From positions 178,326,369 to 178,390,368 of the forward strand of contig NC_133769.1 in the NCBI RefSeq assembly GCF_003597395.2: a stretch of 64,000 nucleotides of DNA, given 5' to 3'. This DNA comes from Chelonoidis abingdonii. Lineage: Eukaryota > Chordata > Testudines > Testudinidae. The notes under the pieces were generated by a model. That model ran no database searches. It was given only the letters and a program-made list of their open reading frames with translations, and was not told the DNA's origin. Positions 22,325 through 35,925 of this stretch are shown here, in pieces; the stretch's first letter is position 1, and each line of letters opens with the position of its first letter. The translations under genes were made by a program, and so were the position numbers.

Positions 22325-25246
22325 GTCTAGAAGGGATCATGCAGTTGGCCTTCAATGGCTGTGGTTTCCCAAAAGGTTTCAACACGCAGATTTTGGTCAG
22401 TCTACCGAAAGGGGAAATTTTGCCTCAAGTTCAATAGCAATTTTGATACACTATAAACTGTCAGTAGGCTTAGAAAAAGAGGCAAAATATGGAAATTTTT
22501 AACATTTGCATCATGGTGTATGCCTTTGTGGGGCGAGGGGGAGATGAAAGGATAAAGAGTGGAATGTCAATTCTCTTTCACACATCATCTGCAACAGTCC
22601 CTCACTCTGTGTGCTGGAAAGGCTATTTAGAAACGTTCTATCCAGCAAATTTTGTGGGGTGTTGTGGAAACATATTACAACATGGTTTTGTATCTTTAGG
22701 CAGGACCAGTAAGTAATATAAGCATGTTTTTGCCCTAGTCTTTACAGGGCTGTGAAAGAGTTTGGCCCAATCTACAGAGAGAAGACCAGGCTGTGTTATA
22801 AACTCATCTGAGGTACTCAGCACTGCCCAGAGTATTCAGGGGTCCTGGGGCAAAGCAATTTCGGGAGCCTTATCAATAAAAAAAAGTTGCAATACTACAG
22901 AATACTATATTCTCGTGGGGGCCCCTGGCCCGGGCAAATTGCCCCACTTGCCCCCCCTCCCCTGAGCTTCCCTGGAGGTACTATAACATAAAATATTAAG
23001 ATTTGCCCTCGCTCTGAGCGTGTACCTCTCTAATCAGTGACCAATCAACAAGCCAGTTAAATAATGCAAGTATATAAATGCCAGTGTAAAAATACAGTGC
23101 AAGGAAGGTAAAAATAGGACAGTTTCCAAGGGGAGGGGTATTAAGCCCTTCACAGTGGGAGAGGGGTATAACATGGGTATTTCTCTACATAAAATTAAAA
23201 GAAAATGACAACTTTTATAAAGAGCACTTATGACCAATAAAAAAAGAGCTATGATCTGGGTGGTCGGTAGGCAAAAAATGAGTCAAAGAGCACTGACAAG
23301 GTATCAAGGTTTCAAAGTGGATTTTTCCTACTTTATAGCTTACAAAATCATAGGCTGATTCAAATCATTCTTACTGTCCTAAGCAGGCTTTGGAAAACAA
23401 TGTTCACTCTCTGTGACTGACAGGATGCATAGCTCACAGAAATACACACTCCATGAGAAAAATTGCTGGCTTTAAGCAGGAATCATAACATTGATTAATG
23501 AGTGGTTTTAGTTTTGTGGTGTTTGACTATTATATACATTAATAAAAATATACACTGACTAAATCAAACAGCACAATCACTGGAGGGGGAAGATGTATAC
23601 AAACATCAAAAGAAAATCCTCGGAATTGAAGGGATTGCAAAAAAGAAAAGTCATAAGAAGTTAAGAAGAGGGAAACTAAAGAAGTGGATGTCTGGAATCC
23701 ACAGTCCTTGTAAGAAGTGTAGACACTATTTTATATTTCTTCATGTAAATTATTTTTGGTTTTCCAAAAATTCCTTCCATATAGCCAAACACTTTTGTCA
23801 GATCATCAATCTTTCAAAGAAGCTATTTCAAATATTTTGCTAGATTTTATTTTAAACTCAGAATGATACTGTTCACAACCTAAAGCTTTGAAAACTCTAC
23901 AATTTTAAAGACTGCTTTATAGTATTTTACATTGGATCACATTTTCAAATCTGAATGTGTAAGCTTCAATGAGATTTGCAGATGCTCAGCACTTTTTCAA
24001 AAATCAATCCATTTTTACTTAAGCGCCTCCTATAGATTTAGGAGCCTAACTTTAGGCAATAATGTTTGAAAATTTTAGCCATTTTTTACAAAAACTCTGA
24101 AAGACAATTTACATTATATCATATGTCAATCGATTATTTTTTTAAAGAAACAATGCCATCACATTAAACTAACCATCCAAACCTCAGGCAAAAAAATCAG
24201 TCAGAGTAATGAGGGCCGATTTATATGGATTTAACATCTCATGGTAGCTTATAAAATGTGTCAAAGCCCCAGTTTACTCCTACTCGCCTGGTTCTTTGTT
24301 GGAATAAACAGGAAGGAAACATTAATTCCTTCCTGATGAATACAAATTGAGATGGGACTTAGAGACAATTTATAAGAAAAAAGAAAGTAACTGCACTGCC
24401 CTCCTAGTCTCTTCCACCTGGAGTACGTTCTTTGGCTGCAGTTTTTCTCATAGCTGTCTCCTTTTCTGAAGGCATTTACACAGTATCTAACACTATCCAC
24501 TACCATGGCTACCCTTGGAGTTTTTATGAGTGGGAACAATCTCTAAGAATTACTATGAACATCAAAGACACAAGACATTTACTGAAGGGGGAAGAGGAAG
24601 AGAGCGTGAGGTAATGAGGGTCCTACTGTATTTACCTTATGTGCAGGGCATGTGGACAGCAATAGAAACCATGTAGGGAGCGATTTTGGTCAGATAAAGA
24701 ACACGGCAGCCTAATGGGAGGCCTTTGTTCTTCAAAAGGGTCTCCTTTTCCCCTTTTGTGCTTCACTTAATTCATGGCATCTGAGCTGCTCTTGAACTTG
24801 ACAGACGGTGAAGGGGAGGGGGATGGAGAGAGAGGGAGACAGACAAAGAAAAAAAGAAAAAAAAGAAAGGACTTCAAAAGAGTTTTCCTTTGAAAATTCA
24901 GTTTTGCTGCTGAAGGCTCCAGAATCAGAAAGGGGCAGAAAACACCATCTCCACGACTAAATTATATGAATTGTCCCAGCTGTTAAGGAAACTGCAAGGC
25001 AGTAATAAAAAGGGCAAGAAAGAAGTAAAAGAGGCAAGAGTATTATTTGCCTCTGGGTGTTTTTAATTTATTTTCATTTTTATTCTTATTTTGTATGGAT
25101 AAACATATTTATTAAGACACTACCAGCAAAACATCTGGTTTCCAGCAGTGTCCTGGAAAATATACATTTTATGCATGGTCCAATCAATCAAATGATTCCC
25201 ACATAAAAAATTATGTTTAAACAGCCGCAGGAAATCATCAAACTAT
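22325..25246. other. Mostly unique intron sequence
   Basis: AT-rich, no gene recognised. A weak repeat-like motif (AAGCGCCTCCTATAGATTTA, 24020-24070) resembles short dispersed turtle repeats. A purine tract (AAAGAAAAAAAGAAAAAAAA type) lies at 24845-24870. Confidence 0.4.
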
Positions 25247-25263
25247 CCAGCGCCATCTGGAGG
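25247..25263. promoter_or_regulatory. CTCF-like site in intron 1
   Basis: CCAGCGCCATCTGGAGG matches 13 of 16 positions of the reverse CTCF core (CAGCGCCCCCTGGTGG). It lies in non-repetitive AT-rich intron, where such a GC-rich string stands out. Binding is inferred. Confidence 0.4.
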
Positions 25264-28200
25264 ATGAACTCAGGGATGAATATTGTATATTTCTCTAAAA
25301 CTCACTAAACTGAAACTCACTAGTCAAACTTGTCAATTGGCATTTAATGTGAATTTCAGGCATATGCAAGCTGCTAAATTTTGCTTCCACTGAGTATTAA
25401 ACATCCAATGACTCTTCAGTATGACAAGTGACAGAGAAGCTGCCAGTGCTAACAAAAGAAAAACATCAAGTTCTGGATTTTAGGAACCTCTAACCAAGTT
25501 GAAGTAATTCATTTTTGTTCGTTACTCTTCAGAGTATGTTCAAATGAGCTAACTTAATAGTACAGTTTTAATAATTTCCAGGGAATATGAAATAGGGTCC
25601 CAAACCTTGTCCTCACAAGATGGTAAAGACTACAAAATGCATCATACCTGTGTGTGCTCCATACAACTAGACAAAACACAACTTTCAACATTCTCTCTCA
25701 CTCTCACACTCTGTCTCTCTCGCTCTATTTACCCTCTCACTCTTCTTAGAAATTCCATAACCCACAGAGTTTGTTAATCTGGTTAAGGAGAATATGGACA
25801 TGCAAGAATTCAACCTGTACATTTCACATTCATTTTACACATTCCACAGATCACCTCAGTGTCATGCATCAATAACACATGTAGATCTTTGTCTGTATTA
25901 AGTATATACTTTACACTAATTGTGCATCAATATGTTCTGTGCGTCAGAATTAATGTTGTATGCATAAAGTGAGGTTTTAAATACCTATAGTATCAGTATC
26001 AAAACATACAATTTTATGGGTCTTGGAATATTTTATACAAAATTACTATAATGAATCATTTCTGTGTTTTTTAATACTTAGGGTGCTTGAGTAATTTTTG
26101 TTGTCCCTCAGAGATAATTATCCCATCTACTGGTTAATTAACATAATCTATACTAGAATAATGAATATTCAACTGCAGGACCTTACTATTTCCAGAACAG
26201 AAAAACAGGCAGAGTGCAGAAAATGTAAACATATACATAGTTTTCCTACTAGATGTCAAGTGACTTTTTTATTCAGCTGTGTTGGTGTTGGGGATTTTTT
26301 TTGCTACTGCTCTTTACTTGACAAAGGGTGTTCTCATCCCCACAAAACCTCATTAAAAATTGGGCACTCAAACTTTGTAACACTTTTCATGTTCATCATC
26401 ATGTATTTTGGGAACATACTTCTTCAAAATATGCACTAAAAAGTGCATCTCTTTTTAAAAATTATGTATTATGATTAACCTGCCACTGAAATGAAATAAG
26501 TTCATTTTAGTAAAAAACCCAAAGCAAAATTAGGCTATGCAAATTAAGCAAACCAATATGCAAATTCATGTGCTACTTGGGGAGATACTCAGCCTCTAGC
26601 AAATTGATTTAAGACAGTACTTGATGTTGCAGAATTTGGATACCCCTGTTCTACTGGGAAAGAGATTTGCTTGCCCTATTGCTACCATATCTACTATAGA
26701 ACTCCAAAATGGGATGTCCATGTTATCTACCTAGACTGTATACAAAGTGCTAAGGGCTTCCGGAACCTGAAAGCAATTATTCAGATTCCTCCATTCAATG
26801 TCACTTTTATGAGAAATGTCTTCATAGACCTGGAGCACTAAAATGGAGATCATCCCTTACCCATCATCAAATTTTAAATGACCACATGTCTAAACAAAGA
26901 GTAAAAAACTTAGGCTACACATGAAATAGTTTGTCTGAACATGTGTTCTTTGAAATCAGACTTCTCCCCTTCCTGTCAACCAGAATATGCCCTCTGTCCC
27001 GACTCTGCAAAGTACATGCAATGCTCTTAAATCCCACCAAAAGCAATGGGTTTAAGCATCCACTTAAGTGCTTTGCTGAATTGGGGAGCCATAACCCGAA
27101 AAAAGCAAAAATATATTATGTGGCCTTGCAGTAAAGTGCCCCTGAATTAGAGAGAGGTCTATCTGATGCCCTGGAAACACTGAGGATAAAATAGGTGTCT
27201 TGACGTCATCATAAACTTGGTTCATAATCATGGGAAACTGATGTTTTCCTAAGGCTCCTGGCTTTTAAAAAATTCTTGTGGGATTCTGCACAAGTGAAGA
27301 CTGAACCTGTGAGCCACAATTTAGCGAGCAGTATGTGTGCACACATGTTTTCAGACATATTAATTTGAAGGAAAAGCCTAGATTACTAGAAAGTAGTTTG
27401 AGGAAATGTTTGAGGATAAAATAAAGAGGTTTTGTTTCTATTTGTATTTTGAACATCTTCGGTGCTTGAGGATTAATTAATGTTTGTAAAGCTCTTCGAA
27501 GATTGAAAGTGCTACATAAGTGCTATTATTAAGTAGACAGTTTAAAGTCCTTATACGATACTAATTATAAGTAATGTACTATTGCACCAGAAATTTGATA
27601 CACTCAAGAATGTTACCATGAATTTTAATCTACGAGTCTTTGGGAAAGAGCAGAGGAGTTAAGCTGCAAATTTTCTACCACCGTTAATGAAACTGTTCCC
27701 TCTTCCCCCTCAAAAATAGATATACCCTGGAAAAAAGATTTTTTCTAGGGTCCATTTTTAATTTACACATATCCCCAAAGCCTTCACTCTCCAATATCCT
27801 TCTCTGTTTGGTATGACAAAACGTTGTCATATGTGGAAGCAGGCACAATCTATATATATATCTCTTATATCTTTGGAAGAGAAAAGGTTAGATACTTCCC
27901 CACATACAAACTGCCCGTTCAATGTGGTGCTGAAGAAAACTAGTTGCTGGGGACAGTTTCTTCCTTTATGAAAAGATACAGCTGATTTGATCTTGGGAAA
28001 ATATTTAGTGGAGTGGTAAATGAACAAATGTTTATGAATATTATGATACCCCGCTGTTTCTGACAATTCTCACAAGAGATTCTATTTTGTAAAAATATAG
28101 CGGTAGAGCAGCATATTGATGAAATTATTTGTATGGTGCTCCAACATCTCAAAAACCCAAACTAAAAAAAAAAGGAAATTTCTGTTATGTAACATGACCA

Positions 28201-29790
28201 GAAACTCAACTGATATAAATATCTGCCCCTTCTACTTCAGACACGAACAATCTCAATAATAAATACATTCTGCACATTGCAAACTAAAAATTAATCTGAG
28301 TCTTAGCAGAATGTCTTTTATGTACTTTGGGGCACCACAATGAGAGAACATATAAAACTAGAACAAATAGTTCCAAACATGAGGATTGTGAGTTCTGTGA
28401 TTGCGTCATAAAATGAGCCTTCAGGTAGACTGGTGCTAAATTACTTTCAAATGTATATACGATGTATGTAAGACAGTCAAAGAAGTACTGCTGCTGAACA
28501 AAAGGCAACAATTCTGAGTGCAGGCATCACTGATTGTTGAGGGCAAAGACCCTTGGTGCAGCACGTACAACATTCTGCACTAATAGCCATCTATGAATGG
28601 TTTATAAAGGCCACCCTAATGAAGTGTACTGTATTACTGCAGCCCACAGGTCACAAAAGATTCACTGTGGCAAGATCTTTGTCAGGAAAGAATAGTTACA
28701 ACTTGAAAACATTTTGAAGGTGAAAAATAATTTTACCTGTTTATTGTATTAATACAGCCTCTGAATTTGCTTTCATTGTGACAGGGAGCATCTAAACTTC
28801 TTTAACAACTCTGTATCCCAGTCATCTTTTCTGCTCCTCCCATCAGCCATCTTGCCACTTGAGAAATTCCTACTCTGAAAAGTGGAAGCCTACATTCACT
28901 ACATTAAACTATTAACTTTGCTTAAGTGTGCATTTCTGTTAGGAAGCCCTGGGAGGAGGTTGTACAAGTCCTAACATACTACAGAAAACAAATAACAAGT
29001 GAGAAAAAATTGGTTTTCCATGGCTGCCTCTAGTGTAGACTATGGGGACACATACTAAACAGAAATGGAAGGGAGGAGAATAGGGCTGAAGAGAGAATGA
29101 AACATTCTGGCATCAGAGGAAAAAGAAGAGGGGAAAATTACATTTGTTCTCTCTTCTCAAAATGGTACCAGATGTAAGACTGAAAGACTTACGTCCATGT
29201 TCTTGCCTTACATCTTCCTGCTTCCTCTTCTTTTCATCTTTTTGTTCCATACTGTTTTCTCCCAACTAGGCAATGGCCAGAAAAATACGGAGTATGAGCC
29301 TGATATGCCTGATGTTGCATCTGTGAGAGGCAGGAGCAAAACTATGGAGTCAGCTGAGGGAAAGAACAGGAGGAGGAGGAAAGAAGGAAGAAAGCTAGGC
29401 ACAAGACTTCCTTATCCAGATTAGGGCAGAGACTTTCAAAGGAGCTTAAGGGACACTGGCTTCCAAATCTCACTGAAATTTAACTCCCCTAAGCACCTCT
29501 GAAGATGCCAATCTAGTTGCCACCTGTCTCAGTTACAGCTAAGGATACAAAACCAGAGTCTGTACTGGCAGCAAACATGCCATGGATAAAGCCATTTTTT
29601 ATCACGCCCAAAAGACAAACCTTCTGTGTTTATCTCACTATCAAAATTCACTCAAAAACTGCAAGCCCTGAACTTAATTGGGAAAACCCAACAATAGGGA
29701 GAACATCCTCCACACAAGGAAAGTTCCTTAGTTATTTGCCTGCACACAGCACCTCTGGTCTTATTTGGGTTGTACCTCAGCCAACTACCA
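25264..29790. other. Mostly unique intron sequence
   Basis: No gene recognised. Contains a CT-rich microsatellite (25693-25745), a short MIR-type tail at about 27468-27530 (plus), and a repeat-like block at 27010-27090 that resembles 58900-58990. Confidence 0.4.
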
Positions 29791-29792
29791 TA

Positions 29793-30273
29793 TATACTCA
29801 TTCATAAGCTGAATATTTTTGGTAAAAAAAATGACGCATCAAAGAGTGGGGGTCAACATATAAACGGGTCTACACCAAAACTGATGATTTTAAACACTAT
29901 AGAATCATTGAATTAAATATCTAATGCACTGTCGTTTCGTTTACCTGGAGCGTTCGCAGGCATGGAGCCCCTCAGCTCCCTGTGGCCACCGTTCGCCATT
30001 CCCAGCCAGTAGAGCTGCGGGAAGTGGTGCTGTGGCCACAGGGAGCTGAGGGATTCCATGCCTGCAGACGCTCCAAGTAAACAAAACATTCTGACCCACC
30101 AGCGGCTTACCCTCACAGCCAGGAGTCTGTTTTTCAACTGAAAGTTTTTCAATCCCTGAAATATAGGGTCAGCTTATAAAAGAGTCAGCTTATGAAAGAA
30201 ACAGTTTTTGCTATTTTTACCTATCCATTTTGGGAGGTCGACTTATAAACGAATGGGCTAATGAATGAATATA
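29793..30273. mobile_element. DNA-transposon MITE with 17-bp inverted ends
   Basis: Ends TATACTCATTCATAAGC and GCTAATGAATGAATATA are inverted copies (15 of 17). TA flanks both, which would fit a Tc1/mariner or pogo-type target, though the TATA context makes the exact cut ambiguous. Inside is a second inverted pair, GCATGGAGCCCCTCAGCTCC against GGAGCTGAGGGATTCCATGC, around 29960-30065. About 481 bp, non-coding. Confidence 0.7.
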
Positions 30274-32948
30274 TACAGGATTTCTTTATAGCTCTGTGCC
30301 AGGCAGCACAGACGTGATTTAACGCAGAAAACGGAATAAGAGATGGACCATCTGTAAACTAAAGAAATGTGTTCTAGATTTTGTAATATCAGCACACTGA
30401 CATCACCTTAGTTCATGCCTCTGTATATGGGATTCTGGTGGGGAATCAAATTATAAGTCCTTTCTCCCCAATTGGTTTCCCCTTACTGCTGCAGTTCTAT
30501 ATAATTAGTGTATTCTTGTGAAGAAAGAAGATTTTGAAGATCTACCTATGTCCTTCTTTTGGAATATTGCAAAAGAGAGTTTAGATGCGTTCTTGATTAG
30601 CTCATTTATAAGGACTGTGAAGTATACCTGTTTTTGTTTTACTCACTCTGGTTTCATTATCAAGTGCTTAAGGGTCTGGGCCTTTTGGATTTATATCCTT
30701 GAGTAACCAAAGACTCTATAGAAAAGCTGAGAGATTAATATTTTACATTGTATATTTTTTCATTAGTATTAAAGTTACTATAAATGTAAGTAAAAATACT
30801 TAAATATATGAAGTAAGACAATAAGCCAAAGGACAAAAAAAAGGGAAAACTGGATTGTTATGTCCTTTGACAAGGTCATCCCTGTCACAACCATGTCACA
30901 CAAGCTTTTTAGAACAGCAACTCTAATGTATGGACCAGCAACTCTGCAAAGCCTTCCCATAAACAACTTAAAGGAATTAATGTAATCGAAAACAAAGCCC
31001 AGTTAAATAGTACTACTCATAATAGTAAATATACAGTAATGTTACCAACTACATGCTCACAGATAGCATACATCCTTTATATCAGATAATATGGCTCCAT
31101 TTTCCTTACTTTTCATTTTATTTGCAATTACACCACAAAATAAGTAAACGTATTGTCTTGACTAGTTATACAACTTCTAGTGGATCAATTTCATTTTTTA
31201 AAAAAAGCTGCCTCTCCAAGACAAGGAACGGAGAGGATAGAGAGTTAGAAAGACTACCGGCCTAGAGGGATCAGCTGTCTTATTTTGTACTCCTATGATG
31301 ATTTTTCTTGCGCCACTTGCTAATTAACATTTATTTAAATAAAGGGTTATTTACTCCTTCCTAGCTTATCCTGCCTTATTTTATCTTTCAGTGAGACTAA
31401 CTGAATTTCTGACATACCGGTACTCATTTTTATGCAATGCCTTGTGCTGTCAAAATATAGGATTATGGTTTAATTGTAGAAGTAACTGTAAATCCCCTAC
31501 CTGAAATAAGTAACAGGTGCTGCCTCATATGAACTTTCCCTAAACCTCTCTCAGACCCAGTAATATTGGGCAGTGACTCCTCAGTCAGCCAGTCCTACTC
31601 ACCACTGGGTGATCTTTACTGGCTTAATCTGCACTGTCAATTTATTTCTATAGTATCTATTTTTTAGGTCAAGAACGGGGTGTTGTTTCTGCATGGCTTT
31701 ATTCTCCCCTCTCTCTTCCTCAAAGCAATCTACAATAAAGTAGCATACAAAGTCCACTCACATACTGCATTATTTACAGGCTACAAGTTAACGTATGCTG
31801 TGTTCTCTTCCTTCCTGGTTTTCTTTCCTAATCCTTTTACAGTTTTTGTTTTTTTCCAACCCTTCTTGATGATTTACCCCACCCACTCCCACCACACACA
31901 CTTCATTTCTCTCCTCAGTTTCCTCTTCTTGTTTCCCTTCCCTGATAATTCCATTCCCCATGTCTTCTCCAAAGCAGAATGTTTCAGTAAAAACAGGAGA
32001 AAGTGGAGAAAAAACAGGAACTAGACACTAAGATACTCAAATGAACAAAATAAATTTTAAAAACAAACCACCAAACAAAACAACTCAACAACACTTTCAC
32101 ACAACCTACCTTGTGGAACTTAACTCACAGAAACATTTTTTTTCTGAAAACTATGGAAGGTTTTTCTTTCAAATAGAGAAATTATCCTATCCGACTATGT
32201 ATGTGGAGAAAAAATTTCTATTATCTTTAGGAAAAGTTTATTTTTGTTTTTAAACTTGTTCTGAGTACCTCCAGGAATTGTGGTCTCAACGGAACCCCAT
32301 TTATCCAAAGCCCACTTACATAAAAGTGTCTTCATCCAAACATGCGTTATATCTCCCATCCTCCATGTGCATCACGTTTTATTTTAACAGAAACTCCCTC
32401 GTTCCTATTTGAATAGATGGCACTCTTGTATAGAGCTCGCTGCTTTTCCTTAACGATTACACCATCAAGGGGAGACTGCTCTACTACTGTTGTGCTTTAG
32501 AGCAGTATAATATGCATTACTTATAGAGAAAAATTTTCATTTTCAATTTCTGTTAAAAATTATAAAGCTCTGTTTTAGTAAGGACCATTAAATGCCAGTA
32601 GGAAAAAGACCAGCTCTCTACATCCATGTGTTCAAGAAAAAGTATCACTAACTTTTCTCACATGATGAACTTTTCCATTCCATGGAAATCTGGAAATGCA
32701 GCAAAGTACTGTTTTACTGTTAAAATAGGGACTTCAATTTATACCAAATTCAAGCAGACTGTAGCAATTTTAGTCTCATGGTCATCACCAAAACATATCT
32801 GGTCATCCTACTACTAATTCATGCAACAGCAAAGTTGAAACAGAGACAGTAAGCAAGATACTCATGCAACACTCTTAGGTGGCATGGTCAGTGAAAGATT
32901 AGAGATAATAAAAGTAATATGCTGCAATACAATTATGACATTGCATTA
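30274..32948. other. Mostly unique AT-rich intron sequence
   Basis: No gene or clear repeat recognised. The open frame at 31680-32024 (plus) is Phe/Ser/Pro-rich from a pyrimidine tract and shows no domain. Confidence 0.4.
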
Positions 32949-33058
32949 AGAACAAGAGTACTTGTGGCACCTTAGAGACTAACAAATTTATTTGAGCGTA
33001 AGCTTTCGTGGGCTACAGCCCACTTCTTCGGATGCATAGAATGGAACATATATTGAGG

Positions 33059-33097
<39 letters not shown>

Positions 33098-34092
33098 GAG
33101 CACATGAAAAGGTGGGAGTTGTCTTACCAACTCTGAGAGGCCAATGAAGTAAGAGGAAAAAAAAATCTTTTGAAGTGATAATCAAGATAGCCCAGTACAG
33201 TCAGTTTGCTAATTGTGAGAATACTTACAAGGGGAGATAGATTCAGTGTTTGTAATGACTCGCCATTCCCAGTCCCTGTTCAAGCCTAAATTGATTGTAT
33301 CTAGTTTGCAATATAATATCCAGCTCATGCAAGTTTCTCGCTGAGAGTCGTTTTGAAGCTTTTTCTGTTGCAAAACTGCCAACTGCCAGGTACTGTCATG
33401 AATGACCAGACGAGTAAGTGTTCTCCTATGTTTTGAGTGTTATGATTCACTGAGCAGATTTGGGTACATTAATTCTTGCGTAGAGAACGGTCCGGTTTTG
33501 GCCAATGTACGTGGCAGAGGGCATTTCTGGCAACATGATGCCTATATCCCAATGGATAGCTGGAGCATGGCAGACTCCTGATGATCACTTGGGCTGATGT
33601 GATGAGATCCTAGATGGATCTTCAACAGTCTAATTATGTGAGACACGAGTTGGGCATCTACGGCTGTTGCAAGGATAAGGTATCCTGGTTAAGAGGTTTT
33701 GGTATGCAGATGATGGGGTTGCGTATGTGAGATATTTGCTTCAGGTGGGGGGTGTGTTCGGTAAGGCGAGGAACAGGTCTGTTTCCAAGGTCTGGAGAGT
33801 GGAGGTAAAGTACCTTTCAGGAATTAGGTTGCAGTAAATCTGCCTGACATCGCGATCGTGGAGAGTTTAGATTGGGAGGCTAGACAGTGCGTAATTGTAG
33901 TGGCCTCTTGTTGCGTTTAGTAAGTGACTTCGTCGGCTCATCGGTTGTAAACTTCTGTTCATATATCTGGGCTGTGTCATCTGTATTTTTCACTTCACTC
34001 AGGTGGTATTGTAAGTTTTAAAGAATGCTGATAGAGTCTAGATCTTTGCGTTGCTTATAGATCAGGTTGGCCAAATGCAACAGCTGGTGTAT
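32949..34092 (-). mobile_element. Penelope-like element, 3' part (split copy, segment 1)
   Basis: On the plus strand it starts with the antisense Penelope 3' end: AGTACTTGTGGCACCTTAGA, then AAGCTTTCGTGGGCTACAGC and CCCACTTCTTCGGATGCATA. An AT/AC microsatellite (33061-33100) follows, then the degraded GIY-YIG region around 33470-33545 and RT-proximal sequence to 34.09 kb. The copy continues after an inserted DNA element. Confidence 0.88.
33061..33100. repeat. (AT)n(AC)n microsatellite within the Penelope copy
   Basis: A pure TA run followed by ACACACACAC; it lies at a fixed place inside the Penelope 3' region. Confidence 0.9.
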
Positions 34093-34095
34093 TGA

Positions 34096-34997
34096 GGTAT
34101 GGCTACACCTGAGGTTGCAGTCTTGTAAGTGAGGTTTACAGCATGCCAATCTTTAGACATGTACAACACCGCAAGAGCACACATCCAGCGCGCAACTCCC
34201 TGGCGCAGTGCAGCTGACATCCACTGGTCGCTTGGGAAGACCGATGCACGCGGTGATGCAGCGCTGCTCCGATCAAGTGGGCCACCATAAAGCGCTGTAA
34301 TTGGCCTCCAGGGTAATAGGAGGTATCAACTGCTCCACGAAAGCGCCTGTTTCACAAAAACTGGAAGAGTGGCCGAGAACTCTCGGGCCGACCGGACTCG
34401 CTGAAACCACAAAACACAGCTCCCTGTTGTGCTCCCTGCACGCGAAGCCGGAGGACGAGGGGCAAGGTGATCGGAATGTTAGCAGTACTTACGTCTACCC
34501 CGCGAGGAGCACTTGCTAGCGAAGAAGCCACATGGCGGATGGGGAGGGGAAGTCCGTGTTGAGCAGCTCCGTTTGTGTCTGAACGCTATTTAGAGGTAAT
34601 AATTTGCAATTTAGTGAATAAGAGAGGGGTGGGGGAAGGGGTTGAAACTTTTAAAATGATTGAAAGTAGGTGCTGTGTATCTTCCAGTCCTTAGAACTTG
34701 CAAGGCAAGGAGCTGACAACAGTGTCAGCTCCAAAAATCCACTCTCTCTGTCTCCCCCACGCTCCCTGTCACACTCCACTCCACCCCCCTCTTTTGAAAA
34801 GCACATTGCAGCCACTTGAACGCTGCGATAGCTGCCCACAATACACCACTCCCAACAGCGCTGCAAATGCTGCAAATGTGGCCACACTGCAGTGCTAGCA
34901 GCTGTCAGTGTGGCCACACTGCAGCGCTTTCCCTATACAGCTGTACGAAGACAGCTGCAACTCCCAGCGCTGTACAGCTGTAAGTGTAGCCATACCC
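34096..34997. mobile_element. PIF/Harbinger-like element inserted in the Penelope copy
   Basis: Begins GGTATGGCTACAC and ends GTGTAGCCATACCC, inverted copies. The final 33 bp (CAGCGCTGTACAGCTG...) match the end of the 4709-5004 element at all but one base. Length is about 900 bp, three times the MITEs, but no transposase is recognisable. Flanking triplets (TGA, CTA) do not match. Penelope sequence resumes directly after it, which gives the relative age. Confidence 0.75.
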
Positions 34998-35390
34998 CTA
35001 GAGCTTGGCTGTAGACAATGGATCGTGTGGTGTGTCCTGGATGGAAGTTGGAGGCATGTACGTAAGTATAGCGATCAGTAGGTTTCTGGTATAGGGTGGT
35101 GTTTATGTGACCACTGCTTATTGGCACAGTAGTGTCCAGGAAATGGATCACTTGTGTGGATTGATCTAGGCTGAGGTTGATGGTGGGATGGAAATTATTG
35201 AAATCGTGGTGGAATTCCTCAAGGGCTTCTTTTCCATGGGTCCAGATGATGAAGATGTCATCAATGTAGTGCAACTAGAGTAGGGGCATTACGGGACAAG
35301 AGATAAGGAAGCGCTATTCTAAGTCAGCCACAAAAACGTTGGCATACTGTGGGGCCATGAGGGTACCCATAGCAGTGCCGCTGACTTAGC
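34998..35390 (-). mobile_element. Penelope-like element, reverse transcriptase fragment (segment 2)
   Basis: The minus strand encodes the RT active-site region LHYIDDIFIIW (YIDD, about 35270-35240), then HFLDTTV and LYQKPTDRYTYVHASNFHP, typical of Penelope-like RT. An in-frame TAG lies just before the YIDD block. The copy is 5'-truncated at about 35390. It joins segment 1 across the inserted element. Confidence 0.88.
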
Positions 35391-35754
35391 ATTAGACAGC
35401 TAAGCTCAAGAAGTGTCAGAAATGTATTCCGGCAACAAAACATTATGAATCAAATAAGTGTCAGTTATTCTGTCTGCCAAACCAGAGAAAAGAATAAATC
35501 TTTATTTTCACACTACTGCTGGTAATTTGGTATAGAGTGCCTTATTTTTTCAACCACCAACTTAATCAACTATTGAAATAGAGTTTTCCCTATTGCCACT
35601 GGTGAACAGGAAGCTTTCACTGGTGACTAAAGAGACATGGCATCAATTTCTGCAAATTTAAGCTTTAATGTTAATATATCATTTTCTAACCCTTCATACT
35701 TGTGAAAACGTTCCAAATTTAAACCACACAAACTGAAAAATATTTGTCCTCCCT

Positions 35755-35925
35755 AGCCTATAGAGACAGCTCCAACACCTCTGTTACTGCTCATAGCTTT
35801 CTCAAGCAGCAGCACAGCAGAGTTAACAAGACTCTGGTCAATTTGATTGCTGATGTTCAAACTAGTAGACAGCAGTGAAACTGACGAGACTGACAGGAAA
35901 GATGAGACTGCTGAGCAGGGCTCAG
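35755..35925 (+). repeat. Dispersed repeat, copy B of an unidentified family
   Basis: AGCAGAGTTAACAAGACTCT, GGTCAATTTGATTGCTG and GTTCAAACTAGTAGACAGC correspond in order to blocks at 52650-52720 and 9690-9760. Diverged; family unknown. Confidence 0.4.

Noticed and set aside
31680..32024. 114-codon plus-strand frame, hydrophobic and possibly membrane-like
   Set aside because: Arises from a pyrimidine-rich tract; no splice or start context and no domain.
33061..33100. AT/AC tract as a possible regulatory Z-DNA element
   Set aside because: It is an ordinary microsatellite fixed inside Penelope 3' sequence.
34933..35274. Possible telomerase or retroviral RT because of YIDD
   Set aside because: The surrounding HFLDTTV and LYQKPTDRYTY motifs and the linked 3' end identify a Penelope-like element.
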